DNA of 12,080 nt from Octadecabacter sp. (GCA_018500065.2 JAHBAO020000178.1:1-12080), one strand, 5' to 3'. Shown: positions 1-6,366, counted from the first letter of the stretch. Numbers and translations are program-made. The notes: generated from the sequence alone by a model not told the origin.

Positions 1-245
1 GCCGCGCCCGCGTCTAGCAAGCCATAAAGCGCCGCACGGCTCACATCCTCGGGTAGCGCCGCAATCTGCGCCGTCACGCTTTCCAAGGTCTCGTTATACC
101 GAGCATAGGGCACACATTCACCCCACCCGACAACACCACCGCGGGCCACCTTCACTGTTAAAACTTTTGCCTCAGTGCGCGACCCACGCGAGATGGTGAA
201 CACCTCCGCCAATCGAAATACGTCTTGCGAAACAGTGATGGTCAT
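1..245 (-). CDS. dgcA: N-acetyl-D-glutamate racemase / dipeptide epimerase DgcA, N-terminal part (cut by window edge)
   Basis: Only the first 81 residues are present; the gene runs off the left edge. The protein begins MTITVSQDVF and contains FTISRGSRTEAKVLTV (residues 16-31) and WGECVPYARYNETLESV (about 41-57). These are typical of the N-terminal capping domain of enolase-superfamily dipeptide (L-Ala-D/L-Glu) epimerases; the catalytic barrel is outside the window. From family knowledge, DgcA homologues beside dgcN convert N-acetyl-D-glutamate to N-acetyl-L-glutamate; without that neighbour the call would be a muropeptide-recycling epimerase. The ATG at 245 is preceded by a GAGGGG Shine-Dalgarno-like run 7 bases upstream. 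It lies 73 bases downstream of dgcN on the same strand, so co-transcription is likely. The family is clear; the substrate is inferred from context. Confidence 0.85.
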   Translation of the reverse strand, partial: MTITVSQDVFRLAEVFTISRGSRTEAKVLTVKVARGGVVGWGECVPYARYNETLESVTAQIAALPEDVSRAALYGLLDAGA

Positions 246-278
246 AACGCGGCCCCTCGCTTCTTTTGTTCTTAAATA

Positions 279-291
279 CCTCCGCCGGAGG
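279..291. repeat. Short GC palindrome between dgcN and dgcA
   Basis: CCTCCGCCGGAGG has 5-bp arms (279-283 and 287-291) around a 3-base loop. On the minus strand it is followed by TATTTAAG. Similar CCTCCGGCGG elements followed by TATTT are, as I recall, common in Rhodobacterales intergenic regions and resemble REP or attenuator hairpins. Lying inside a two-gene unit, it may attenuate dgcA relative to dgcN or protect the dgcN 3' end. The stem is short and has no real U-run, so full termination is doubtful. Confidence 0.4.
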
Positions 292-318
292 CTCCGACAG
301 GTATCGCAGTCGCAACTG

Positions 319-1320
319 CTAAAGCGCTTGAAGCGCATCCACCAGCCGCCCAGCGCCGTGGCGGAACGGATCAACAGTCGGCAAGCCCATGCGGGTTTCG
401 ATTTCAGCCAGACATTTGTTTGCTTCATCCTCCGTCAAATGCTGGGTGTTCACCGAAATGCCGACAACCTCGCACGCAGGGTTCACCACGCGCGCGAATA
501 ACAGTGCCGTATCACGCAGCGTCTCAAGCGCAGGCAAATTGTAGCCTGGTAAGCCGCGCATGTGGGTGCGTGTCGGTTCATGCGACAGCACAAGCGCATC
601 AGGCTGGCCGCCATGCACCAACGCCATTGTCACACCGGAATAGGACGCGTGAAACAGGCTACCCTGCCCCTCAATATGATCCCAATGGTCGGCGTCATTG
701 TCTGGCGTCAGATATTCAACTGCACCCGCCATGAAATCTGCGACGACTGCGTCCAATGGCACGCCGCCACCCGTAATCAAAATACCTGTTTGCCCGGTTG
801 GGCGGAACGTGGACTTCATACCGCGCTTGCGCATTTCAGCGTCCATCGCGAGGCCCGTGTACATTTTACCGACAGAGCAATCCGTCCCAACAGCCAAACA
901 TCGCTTACCCGTCCGTTTCACACCAGACGCGATCGGATACGCGACCGACGGAATACGAACGTCATGAAGCGTGCGTCCAGCGACGTGTGCGGCAGCAACC
1001 AAATCATTTTCGTCGCGCAACAGGTTGTGCAAACCCGAGGCCAGATCAAAGCCCATTTCAAGCGCCTCGATCAGCACATCTTTCCACGCCTGCGAAATAA
1101 CCCCGCCACGGTTGGCAACACCAATCACCAAAGTCCGCGCACCTGCGTCCCATGCTTCTTGCAACGTCAGATCGTCGATCCCGACGCTTGCTCCACAGCC
1201 CGCAAGACGGAACTGCCCCACTGCGTTTTCAGGACGCCAGTCTTTGATGCCTTGCGCGACCTTTGCCGCGAGTTGATCCGGCGCATCGCCGAGGAACAAA
1301 AGATAAGGTGTGGGAATCAT
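319..1320 (-). CDS. dgcN: D-glutamate N-acetyltransferase DgcN (DUF1611 family)
   Basis: A 333-residue protein of the DUF1611 family, full length for the family. It has an N-terminal alpha/beta domain (about 1-125) and a P-loop-like motif GTDCSVGK at residues 145-152. Conserved blocks QTGILITGGGVP (177-188) and EGQGSLFH (217-224) follow. From family knowledge, DgcN of marine bacteria acetylates D-glutamate, and DgcA then racemises the product to N-acetyl-L-glutamate, feeding L-glutamate metabolism. The ATG at 1320 follows a strong GGAGG seven bases upstream, which fixes the start. dgcA lies directly downstream. The upstream 231-base region is shared with divergently transcribed mcl1 and carries repeated TTGC(G/A)CAAT motifs, one just ahead of the Shine-Dalgarno. 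The acetyl-transfer role rests on family and neighbour, not on a recognisable GNAT fold. Confidence 0.88.
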   Translation of the reverse strand: MIPTPYLLFLGDAPDQLAAKVAQGIKDWRPENAVGQFRLAGCGASVGIDDLTLQEAWDAGARTLVIGVANRGGVISQAWKDVLIEALEMGFDLASGLHNLLRDENDLVAAAHVAGRTLHDVRIPSVAYPIASGVKRTGKRCLAVGTDCSVGKMYTGLAMDAEMRKRGMKSTFRPTGQTGILITGGGVPLDAVVADFMAGAVEYLTPDNDADHWDHIEGQGSLFHASYSGVTMALVHGGQPDALVLSHEPTRTHMRGLPGYNLPALETLRDTALLFARVVNPACEVVGISVNTQHLTEDEANKCLAEIETRMGLPTVDPFRHGAGRLVDALQAL

Positions 1321-1337
1321 GGCAGCCTCCTAAGGTT

Positions 1338-1346
1338 TTGCACAAT
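1338..1346. promoter_or_regulatory. TTGCACAAT operator-like site near the dgcN start
   Basis: TTGCACAAT is one mismatch from the TTGCGCAAT found at 1412-1420 and 1490-1498. It lies about 10 bases upstream of the dgcN Shine-Dalgarno, in the probable dgcN leader or promoter. It is a candidate half of a shared control system for dgcN and mcl1. The evidence is pattern only. Confidence 0.3.
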
Positions 1347-1411
1347 GTGGGGCAGCTTCAGCGGGATGTCGTTCCCTTTCAGAGGCGAAAGTGGGAAAGT
1401 TAAGTGGATTC

Positions 1412-1420
1412 TTGCGCAAT
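1412..1420. promoter_or_regulatory. TTGCGCAAT operator-like palindrome (middle copy)
   Basis: An 8-bp perfect palindrome TTGCGCAA, flanked identically (CTTGCGCAAT) to the copy at 1489-1498, 78 bases away. It sits midway in the divergent dgcN/mcl1 intergenic region. An identical 10-mer twice within 90 bases suggests a regulator-binding site, but TTGCGCAA also occurs by chance in coding sequence elsewhere in this window (10095-10105 region). Confidence 0.35.
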
Positions 1421-1472
1421 TTGGTCATTCAACGCGAAATTATTCCGATGGCCATATTTCTGCACGCGCGAA

Positions 1473-1501
1473 TTCGCACTTGCAGCATCTTGCGCAATAA
1501 T
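1473..1501 (+). promoter_or_regulatory. Candidate sigma-70 promoter for mcl1, overlapped by a TTGCGCAA palindrome
   Basis: TTCGCA (1473-1478) and AATAAT (1496-1501) are separated by exactly 17 bases. The -10 matches TATAAT at 5 of 6 positions and the -35 matches TTGACA at 4 of 6. It would start transcription about 45 bases before the mcl1 ATG. The palindrome TTGCGCAA at 1490-1497 overlaps the spacer and -10, a position where a bound protein would normally repress. No experimental start site is known to me. Confidence 0.45.
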
Positions 1502-1551
1502 CTACCCCTCAGACGAACCGATACGTAATTTCATTACCTCAAGGATTCTTC

Positions 1552-2508
1552 ATGTCTTTTCGCCTGCAACCCACACCAGTCGCCCGCCCGAACCGTTGTC
1601 AGTTGTTTGGGCCAGGGTCGAACACCAAACTGCATCCTAAAATGGCGGCGAGTGCAGCGGACGTTATCAACCTCGATCTTGAAGACTCCGTCAGCCCGTC
1701 TGACAAAGACACCGCGCGGGCGAATGTGATTGAGGCGATCAACACGATTGATTGGGGCACCAAAACCCTGTCCGTGCGGATCAACGGATTGGACACGCCC
1801 TATTGGTACCGCGACGTTGTTGATGTGCTGGAACAGGCGGGCGACCGTTTGGACATTATCATGATCCCCAAGGTCGGCTGCGCGGCTGATATCTATGCCG
1901 TTGATGCGCTGGTCACAGCGATTGAAACCGCCAAAGGGCGCAAAAAACCTATTGGTTTTGAAGTTATTATCGAATCTGCCGCAGGAATTGCGCATGTGGA
2001 AGAAATCGCCGCGGCGTCCCCACGCATGCAAGCGATGAGCCTTGGCGCGGCTGATTTCGCGGCCTCAATGGGCATGCAAACGACGGGGATCGGTGGCACG
2101 CAGGAAAACTATTACATGCTGCACGGCGAGAACCGCCACTATTCGGATCCGTGGCACTGGGCGCAAACGGCAATTGTTGCAGCCTGCCGCACGCACGGTG
2201 TTTTGCCCGTGGACGGCCCGTTCGGGGACTTCTCGGATGACGAAGGTTACCGCGCACAGGCACGGCGCAGTGCGACGCTGGGCATGGTTGGCAAATGGGC
2301 CATTCACCCCAAGCAAATCGCACTCGCCAACGAAGTGTTCACCCCGTCCGAGGAAGCCGTAGCTGAGGCCCGCGAAATCCTCGCGGCGATGGCGGACGCC
2401 ACTGCTCGCGGCGAAGGGGCCACCGTTTACAAGGGGCGCTTGGTCGACATCGCCAGCATCAAACAGGCCGAAGTCATTGTAAAACAATCAGAAATGATCA
2501 AAGGTTAA
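1552..2508 (+). CDS. mcl1: L-malyl-CoA / beta-methylmalyl-CoA lyase Mcl1 (HpcH/HpaI/CitE family)
   Basis: A 318-residue cytoplasmic lyase, very close along its whole length to my memory of Rhodobacter sphaeroides Mcl1. It reversibly cleaves L-malyl-CoA to acetyl-CoA plus glyoxylate and beta-methylmalyl-CoA to propionyl-CoA plus glyoxylate. This is a key step of the ethylmalonyl-CoA pathway, which assimilates acetate without isocitrate lyase. Seen in the sequence: INLDLEDSV (39-47), substrate-binding Arg76 in SVRINGL, Mg-binding Glu141 in IIESAAG and Asp168 in LGAADFA, and Asp299 in RLVDI. These positions match the residue numbers I recall for the family. AAGGA (1541-1545) lies 6 bases before the ATG. 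The gene is monocistronic: the next gene is convergent, 189 bases away. A paralogue, malyl-CoA thioesterase (Mcl2), is a less likely alternative given the complete lyase motifs. Confidence 0.95.
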   Translation: MSFRLQPTPVARPNRCQLFGPGSNTKLHPKMAASAADVINLDLEDSVSPSDKDTARANVIEAINTIDWGTKTLSVRINGLDTPYWYRDVVDVLEQAGDRLDIIMIPKVGCAADIYAVDALVTAIETAKGRKKPIGFEVIIESAAGIAHVEEIAAASPRMQAMSLGAADFAASMGMQTTGIGGTQENYYMLHGENRHYSDPWHWAQTAIVAACRTHGVLPVDGPFGDFSDDEGYRAQARRSATLGMVGKWAIHPKQIALANEVFTPSEEAVAEAREILAAMADATARGEGATVYKGRLVDIASIKQAEVIVKQSEMIKG

Positions 2509-2697
2509 GGCGAACTTCACTCGCCGTTAACATTTGCAAGATTTTCCCGTTAGGCCTGTGTGCACAACCTGTACACATCCCGTACACAACCTGTATGGCT
2601 CTTGAGGCATACTTTTGGCGTTAACCGTTTGTTGGCGCTGCGAAAAGTGCAGTTTAGAAAACTCTTAGTCGCAGGCCAACGCGCGACTTTGTTTACC
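2509..2697. other. Non-coding interval between convergent mcl1 and the GNAT gene
   Basis: No credible gene is seen in these 189 bases. They hold a weak GGCGA/TCGCC hairpin just after the mcl1 stop (2509-2525), an 11-bp tandem repeat (2560-2592), and a small AT-rich hairpin, AGTTT-AGA-AAACT, at 2651-2663. None has the GC stem plus U-run of a standard terminator. Confidence 0.5.
2560..2592. repeat. Three 11-bp imperfect tandem repeats, consensus GTACACAACCT
   Basis: The units are GTGCACAACCT (2560-2570), GTACACATCCC (2571-2581) and GTACACAACCT (2582-2592), followed by a partial GTA (2593-2595). CACAACCTGTA occurs exactly twice, 22 bases apart (2563-2573 and 2585-2595). An 11-base period places the units on about the same face of the helix, as for iterated protein-binding sites. 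No family is recognised. Confidence 0.6.
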
Positions 2698-3219
2698 TCA
2701 TTGGCTGTCCATCGGGTGAACCCAAACCTCGGCCTCGGGTTCATGGGACGCGCGCGTGCCGTCCGTTGCCGCGCCCAGACGTTTTGCGACAGCTTGAGAG
2801 CGCGTATTATCTGCGTCGATGTAACTATAAAGCTTTGTAATCCCTAAATCATCACGGGCCCATTTCTTGACGGCAATCGCAGCTTCGGTCGCGAAGCCTT
2901 TCCCCTCGGCACCTTCAAACAGATGCCATGCGAGTTCGACGTCCGGCCAGTCGGAATGCTTGAGGAGCCCCACGCGGCCAACGGGCTGGTTAGTTTCCTT
3001 TTCAACAACCGTGAAGAAGCCGAAGCCGTGCCACTGCCAATGACCAGTGCCAATCAAAAACCCGAACCACGCCTGCTCGGCTGTACCCGTTTCTCCCATC
3101 GCGATCATAGACGGAGCACTGGTCATGAAGCGGGTGAATTCCGCTAAATCGTCGCGTTCCGGTCCACGCAAGATCAACCTTTGTGTGCGCAGTACGGGTG
3201 CAGTCGTGAGATTTTGCAT
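2698..3219 (-). CDS. GNAT family N-acetyltransferase (RimJ/RimL-like)
   Basis: A 173-residue GNAT-fold acetyltransferase. The opening TERLILRGP-type segment (here TQRLILRGP, residues 12-20) is typical of RimJ/RimL-like members that acetylate protein N-termini or small amines. The middle holds VGRVGLLKH and a VELAWHLFEGAEGKGFATEA stretch that includes the acetyl-CoA pyrophosphate-binding loop (EGKGFA). The C-terminal part has DADNTRSQAVAKRLGA, the usual GNAT motif B helix. The frame stays open upstream to 3285, but the ATG at 3219 has an AAGAAGG Shine-Dalgarno about 7 bases upstream and starts where the family normally starts, so I prefer it. The substrate is unknown. It lies 71 bases downstream of a decayed GyrI-like gene on the same strand and converges with mcl1. 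Confidence 0.88.
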   Translation of the reverse strand: MQNLTTAPVLRTQRLILRGPERDDLAEFTRFMTSAPSMIAMGETGTAEQAWFGFLIGTGHWQWHGFGFFTVVEKETNQPVGRVGLLKHSDWPDVELAWHLFEGAEGKGFATEAAIAVKKWARDDLGITKLYSYIDADNTRSQAVAKRLGAATDGTRASHEPEAEVWVHPMDSQ

Positions 3220-3290
3220 GTGCCGCCTTCTTCGCAGACCTGGGTTCAAATCAAATTTAGTATAGCGAACGGTCACGCGCGGCAAAGTGG

Positions 3291-3633
3291 CTAGTCAGCC
3301 AGCGGCATGTGACTGTCTGTCAACAAATCATCAGGCGCGGTTATCGTCGGATCGTTAAGGTACATTTCAAACGACGGCGTACCACGCAGCTCGGCTTTGT
3401 TCTCGGCCAGCCAAGGTCCGTACAGGTACTGATATGTTGGCGCGAGACCAGAGTACGGCCCCCCTAAAATGCAACACCCCACAACGCCCGCCATCCAGTT
3501 TCACCACTTTTCGTCCATCGGGCAGGTCGTCACCTGCCCAGATTACCCAAACATGGCAGCGCAAGTCTTCGGTTCTGGTGCTTGATCCACCACTCAGTGC
3601 AAATATCTGCAATACCTTGGACCCATATTTAGG
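3291..3633 (-). pseudogene. GyrI-like (AraC effector-binding domain) gene remnant, frameshifted and 5'-truncated
   Basis: Two overlapping minus-strand frames together read as the second half of a GyrI-like small-molecule-binding protein. The upstream frame gives TRTEDLRCHVWV, then DLPDGRKVVKLDGGRCGVLHFRG. The downstream frame continues GPYSGLAPTYQYLYGPWLAE, then FEMYLNDPTITAPDDLLTD and ends MPLAD. They join at a run of six G on the minus strand (C6 at 3459-3464); five G would restore the FRGPY seen in intact relatives. The upstream frame is closed by TAA at 3634-3636, so the N-terminal half and start are missing. The family binds small molecules in AraC-type regulators or acts alone like SbmC/GyrI. 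Most likely a decaying gene; a single-base assembly error would not explain the missing N-terminus. Confidence 0.8.
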
Positions 3634-3702
3634 TTACAACACAATTTCCTTCAGTTGATCGGGTTCAATGCCAAGGCAGACCGTTGCCGCTCGCATGCTG
3701 AG

Positions 3703-3732
3703 TTGCATTCCCGACCTTAGCAACATTATATC
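3703..3732 (+). promoter_or_regulatory. Possible promoter upstream of accA
   Basis: TTGCAT (3703-3708) is followed 18 bases later by TATATC (3727-3732) in an AT-rich stretch, about 28 bases before the accA ATG. Each box matches the sigma-70 consensus at 4 of 6 positions or less. It is the best candidate in the 120 bases ahead of accA but not convincing by itself. Confidence 0.3.
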
Positions 3733-3759
3733 TGGGACAGATAAATTGGAGCGTTCCGC

Positions 3760-4722
3760 ATGACAAACTACCTCGACTTCGAAAAGCCGCTTGCCGAGAT
3801 TGAAGGCAAAGCTGCTGAACTGCGGGCGATGGCCCGTATGAACGAAGATATGGACGTTGAGGCCGAGGCGCAGGCGCTTGACAAGAAGGCCGCTGATTTG
3901 TTGGTCAGCCTGTACAAAGACCTAACGCCGTGGCGCAAATGCCAGATCGCGCGACATGCGGATCGACCGCACTGTAAGGATTACATCGAAGCGTTGTTTA
4001 CAGAATACACGCCGTTGGCAGGGGATCGGAACTTTGCCGATGACCACGCGGTTATGGGTGGTTTGGCACGTTTGGACGGGCGGCCCGTGATGGTGATTGG
4101 CCATGAAAAGGGCAACGATACGAAATCCCGTATTGAGCGTAATTTTGGTATGGCGCGCCCAGAAGGGTATCGCAAAGCGATCCGACTGATGGATATGGCG
4201 GACCGGTTCGGTTTGCCTGTGATTACGCTGGTCGACACGCCGGGTGCCTACCCCGGTAAAGGTGCCGAAGAGCGCGGTCAGTCCGAAGCGATTGCGCGCT
4301 CTACCCAGAAATGTCTGCAACTGACGGTTCCGCTGGTGAGTGTCATCATCGGTGAAGGTGGGTCTGGTGGCGCTGTGGCGTTTGCCACGGCCAACCGCGT
4401 CGCGATGCTGCAACATTCGGTTTACTCTGTGATCTCGCCTGAGGGCTGTGCGTCAATCCTATGGAAAGATGCCGAGAAGATGCGCGAAGCCGCCGAAGCG
4501 CTGCGTTTGACCGCGCAGAACCTGAAAGAGCTTGGTGTGTGTGACCGCATCATTGATGAGCCGACAGGTGGCGCGCATCGCCACAAGACAGCGGCGATTG
4601 ATGGTGTTGGTGCAGCGCTAAACTCAATGTTGAACGACCTTGAGGGCAAGAGCCCTGAGGCATTACGCCAATCGCGCCGCCAAAAATACCTCGATCTAGG
4701 TCAAAAAGGGCTCGCCGCTTGA
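3760..4722 (+). CDS. accA: Acetyl-CoA carboxylase carboxyltransferase subunit alpha
   Basis: A 320-residue AccA, normal length. With AccD it forms the carboxyltransferase that moves CO2 from carboxybiotin on AccB to acetyl-CoA, giving malonyl-CoA, the committed step of fatty-acid synthesis in the cytoplasm. The start MTNYLDFEKPLAEIE is the classic AccA N-terminus. Later come the carboxyltransferase (crotonase-like) motifs: LVDTPGAYPGKGAEERGQ (about 158-174), the oxyanion-hole glycines GEGGSGGA (198-205) and ISPEGCASILW (225-235). The ATG at 3760 follows TTGGAGCG. The stop overlaps the TTG start of a small secreted protein gene, so the two are probably co-translated. accD is not in the window. 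Confidence 0.97.
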   Translation: MTNYLDFEKPLAEIEGKAAELRAMARMNEDMDVEAEAQALDKKAADLLVSLYKDLTPWRKCQIARHADRPHCKDYIEALFTEYTPLAGDRNFADDHAVMGGLARLDGRPVMVIGHEKGNDTKSRIERNFGMARPEGYRKAIRLMDMADRFGLPVITLVDTPGAYPGKGAEERGQSEAIARSTQKCLQLTVPLVSVIIGEGGSGGAVAFATANRVAMLQHSVYSVISPEGCASILWKDAEKMREAAEALRLTAQNLKELGVCDRIIDEPTGGAHRHKTAAIDGVGAALNSMLNDLEGKSPEALRQSRRQKYLDLGQKGLAA

Positions 4723-5213
4723 TCCGCAGCTGCATCGCTTTGATCTTGTCGGCGCAGGTGGCGTCAGCGGGTGGATTGATGGACCGCACAGTGACGTTTG
4801 GCGTGCTTGCCTACGATGAAACCGAAACCCCGATTTATGTTGGTGAACGCCACCCTGCCGTCGTGACCAACAGCGTCGAATACGGGTTGGAGCCAGAGGG
4901 CCAGCAGAACGGCTGGGACATTGTGCCAGCCATCATCGACATTCGCGATCAAAAGATCATTGTGACCTATCCAGACACGGTTGGCGGCGTTTTTCCGGAA
5001 CCGGAATTCAATGGTTATGTGCTGGATTTTTTGACGGATTGCGTGCTGTTCAACGGCGCAGGTCAGGACGTTGAAAATTCGACCCTTGAACTGGACGACG
5101 ACGCAATCTTCGTCGAAGGCTCAAAGCTGTATGTTGATATGGCGGGCCTCGAGTACGGGCCGCAGACGTTTATCGTGGTGGATGTCGATGTCGCCGACTG
5201 CCCGCTGAGTTAA
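4719..5213 (+). CDS. Predicted secreted protein of unknown function, coupled to accA
   Basis: A 164-residue protein I do not recognise. It starts at TTG (4719), overlapping the accA stop in a 4-base TTGA. AAGGG lies about 9 bases upstream, within the accA end. The start is supported because residues 1-17 (MIRSCIALILSAQVASA) form a complete Sec signal peptide with an A-S-A cleavage site; the first internal ATG (4779) would lose it. The mature part is acidic and mostly beta-type by eye, with several DVDVAD/ELDDDA-like acidic clusters. It has two cysteines (108 and 161) that could form a disulfide in the periplasm. No catalytic motif is seen. It converges on the next gene with a shared TTAA. Secretion is well supported; the role is unknown. 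Confidence 0.75.
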   Translation: MIRSCIALILSAQVASAGGLMDRTVTFGVLAYDETETPIYVGERHPAVVTNSVEYGLEPEGQQNGWDIVPAIIDIRDQKIIVTYPDTVGGVFPEPEFNGYVLDFLTDCVLFNGAGQDVENSTLELDDDAIFVEGSKLYVDMAGLEYGPQTFIVVDVDVADCPLS

Positions 5214-5767
5214 TCCGGCAGATCGTCCAAAATCAAAACACTAGAGACGCTGTTTTCGGTCGCGTTGAGGATGATGCGCAGGCCAGAGAAGCGTTCCGCT
5301 TGGGCTGGGGGTTCCCAGATTAACAAAGACGGGACGCTGCCAAGCGCTGTGCTTGTCGCGACAAGGTCGATTTCTGCAAGGACCGTGCCTTCGATCCAAT
5401 CGGCAATGGCGGGTGTATCAACGACAAACCCGACACTGTTGGCCATGACATAGCTGTCTGCGACGGAGCAAACGCGAACGGCTGAATTTACATCCGTGCT
5501 TTCGCCCCATTGGGCGACGAAACGGTTGTCATAGATGATCGCATTGCCGCCGCCCGTCACGCTGTCAGACAGATTTGCTTCATCGTACACACCGACAGGG
5601 CGGCCCATGTCCTGGAACGGGGCGGTGCCAAATTGAACATAGGGCAGGCAGTGATCGCCGATAATAGCGGTGACGCGGTCCATGTCGCTGATGTCGCGCC
5701 ACGAATTAAAACCCCATACGGCGATCGCCGCAACGCCTGCACCCGTTAGAAAACCCGCGAATTTCAT
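5210..5767 (-). CDS. Unknown protein with N-terminal membrane anchor or signal, last gene of the ftsE run
   Basis: A 185-residue protein of unknown function. Residues about 3-22 (FAGFLTGAGVAAIAVWGFNS) form one hydrophobic segment, so it is probably anchored in the inner membrane or exported, with the rest in the periplasm. Two cysteines, Cys40 (DHCLPY) and Cys100 (VRVCSVAD), could pair. The ATG at 5767 shares its A with the TAA stop of the upstream flavoprotein gene (TAATG), a typical coupling arrangement. A GTG at 5773 is an alternative start: AGGA sits 5 bases before it but 11 before the ATG. The gene ends in a TTAA (5210-5213) that also holds the stop of the convergent gene. No domain is recognised. 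Confidence 0.75.
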   Translation of the reverse strand: MKFAGFLTGAGVAAIAVWGFNSWRDISDMDRVTAIIGDHCLPYVQFGTAPFQDMGRPVGVYDEANLSDSVTGGGNAIIYDNRFVAQWGESTDVNSAVRVCSVADSYVMANSVGFVVDTPAIADWIEGTVLAEIDLVATSTALGSVPSLLIWEPPAQAERFSGLRIILNATENSVSSVLILDDLPD

Positions 5768-6366
5768 TACCACATCCGTCCTTTGGCATACTCGGCGTAA
5801 CCATCGTCATAGCCCTGCGCGTCAAATTCGGCCTGCTGTTCTTTGAGCAATTGCCCCGCAGTTGGAAGGTCAGTCACGGGATCGCCTGTCCAAAGCTCGG
5901 ATCGCATGATCGCTTTTGCGCATTGAAAATACGCCTCACCCACGGTGATCACGATCACAGACTTGGGGTGTTTTCCATTTTGTTCGAAACTGGAAGTGAC
6001 AGTGTAATCGTTGCTCAGCACAGCCGTGCCATTCACGCGGATCACGTTGGCGGAACCGGGCACCATGAACATCAGGCTGACACGCCCGTCGCGCACGATG
6101 TTGCGCAAGCTGTCGATGCGGTTATTGCCACGCCAATCGGGAAGCCAAAGGGTCTTATCGTCCACTATGCGCACCACCGGCCCGACATCCCCGCGCGGGC
6201 TGCCATCGGTGCCTTCTGTCCCCACGGTTGTCAGCACGCAAAAGCGCGCGGTGTTGATCCATTTGGCGTACTGCGGGGTCAGGCGGGTCACGACTTTGGT
6301 CAGTGATGCAGGCACCGCCGCATCATAAAGGGCCTCAAGGTCTTGGATACTTTCAACGGTTTTCAT
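5767..6366 (-). CDS. FMN-dependent PPOX-class flavoprotein (pyridoxamine 5'-phosphate oxidase-like, MSMEG_1061 type)
   Basis: A 199-residue member of the split-barrel pyridoxamine 5'-phosphate oxidase-like superfamily, closest in my judgement to the MSMEG_1061 subgroup. Seen: the strand ARFCVLTTVGTEGTDGSPRG (40-59), then DDKTLWLPDWRGNNRIDSLRNI (69-90), typical of the FMN phosphate-binding region, VSLMFMVPGS (96-105), a FQCAKAIMRSELW helix (147-159), and a C-terminal extension ending YAKGRMW. Subgroup members probably reduce or bind an unknown substrate with FMN; nothing points to vitamin B6 synthesis. Its ATG overlaps the plsC stop (ATGA, 6363-6366) and its own stop overlaps the next start, so it is in the middle of a coupled operon. 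Cytoplasmic. Substrate unknown. Confidence 0.85.
   Translation of the reverse strand: MKTVESIQDLEALYDAAVPASLTKVVTRLTPQYAKWINTARFCVLTTVGTEGTDGSPRGDVGPVVRIVDDKTLWLPDWRGNNRIDSLRNIVRDGRVSLMFMVPGSANVIRVNGTAVLSNDYTVTSSFEQNGKHPKSVIVITVGEAYFQCAKAIMRSELWTGDPVTDLPTAGQLLKEQQAEFDAQGYDDGYAEYAKGRMW

Noticed and set aside
562..1500. A 312-codon plus-strand open frame opposite dgcN
   Set aside because: It lies antisense to a clearly recognised DUF1611 gene, has no family resemblance and no Shine-Dalgarno; the high GC content keeps the opposite frame open.
2509..2525. GGCGA/TCGCC hairpin right after the mcl1 stop as a terminator
   Set aside because: Only 5 bp of stem with a 7-base loop and no U-run; too weak to call.
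2560..2847. A 95-codon plus-strand frame starting in the tandem repeat
   Set aside because: It runs antisense into the GNAT gene, has biased composition and no Shine-Dalgarno.
3220..3285. 22-residue N-terminal extension of the GNAT protein
   Set aside because: Arg-rich, without family similarity; the ATG at 3219 has the better Shine-Dalgarno and the conserved start.
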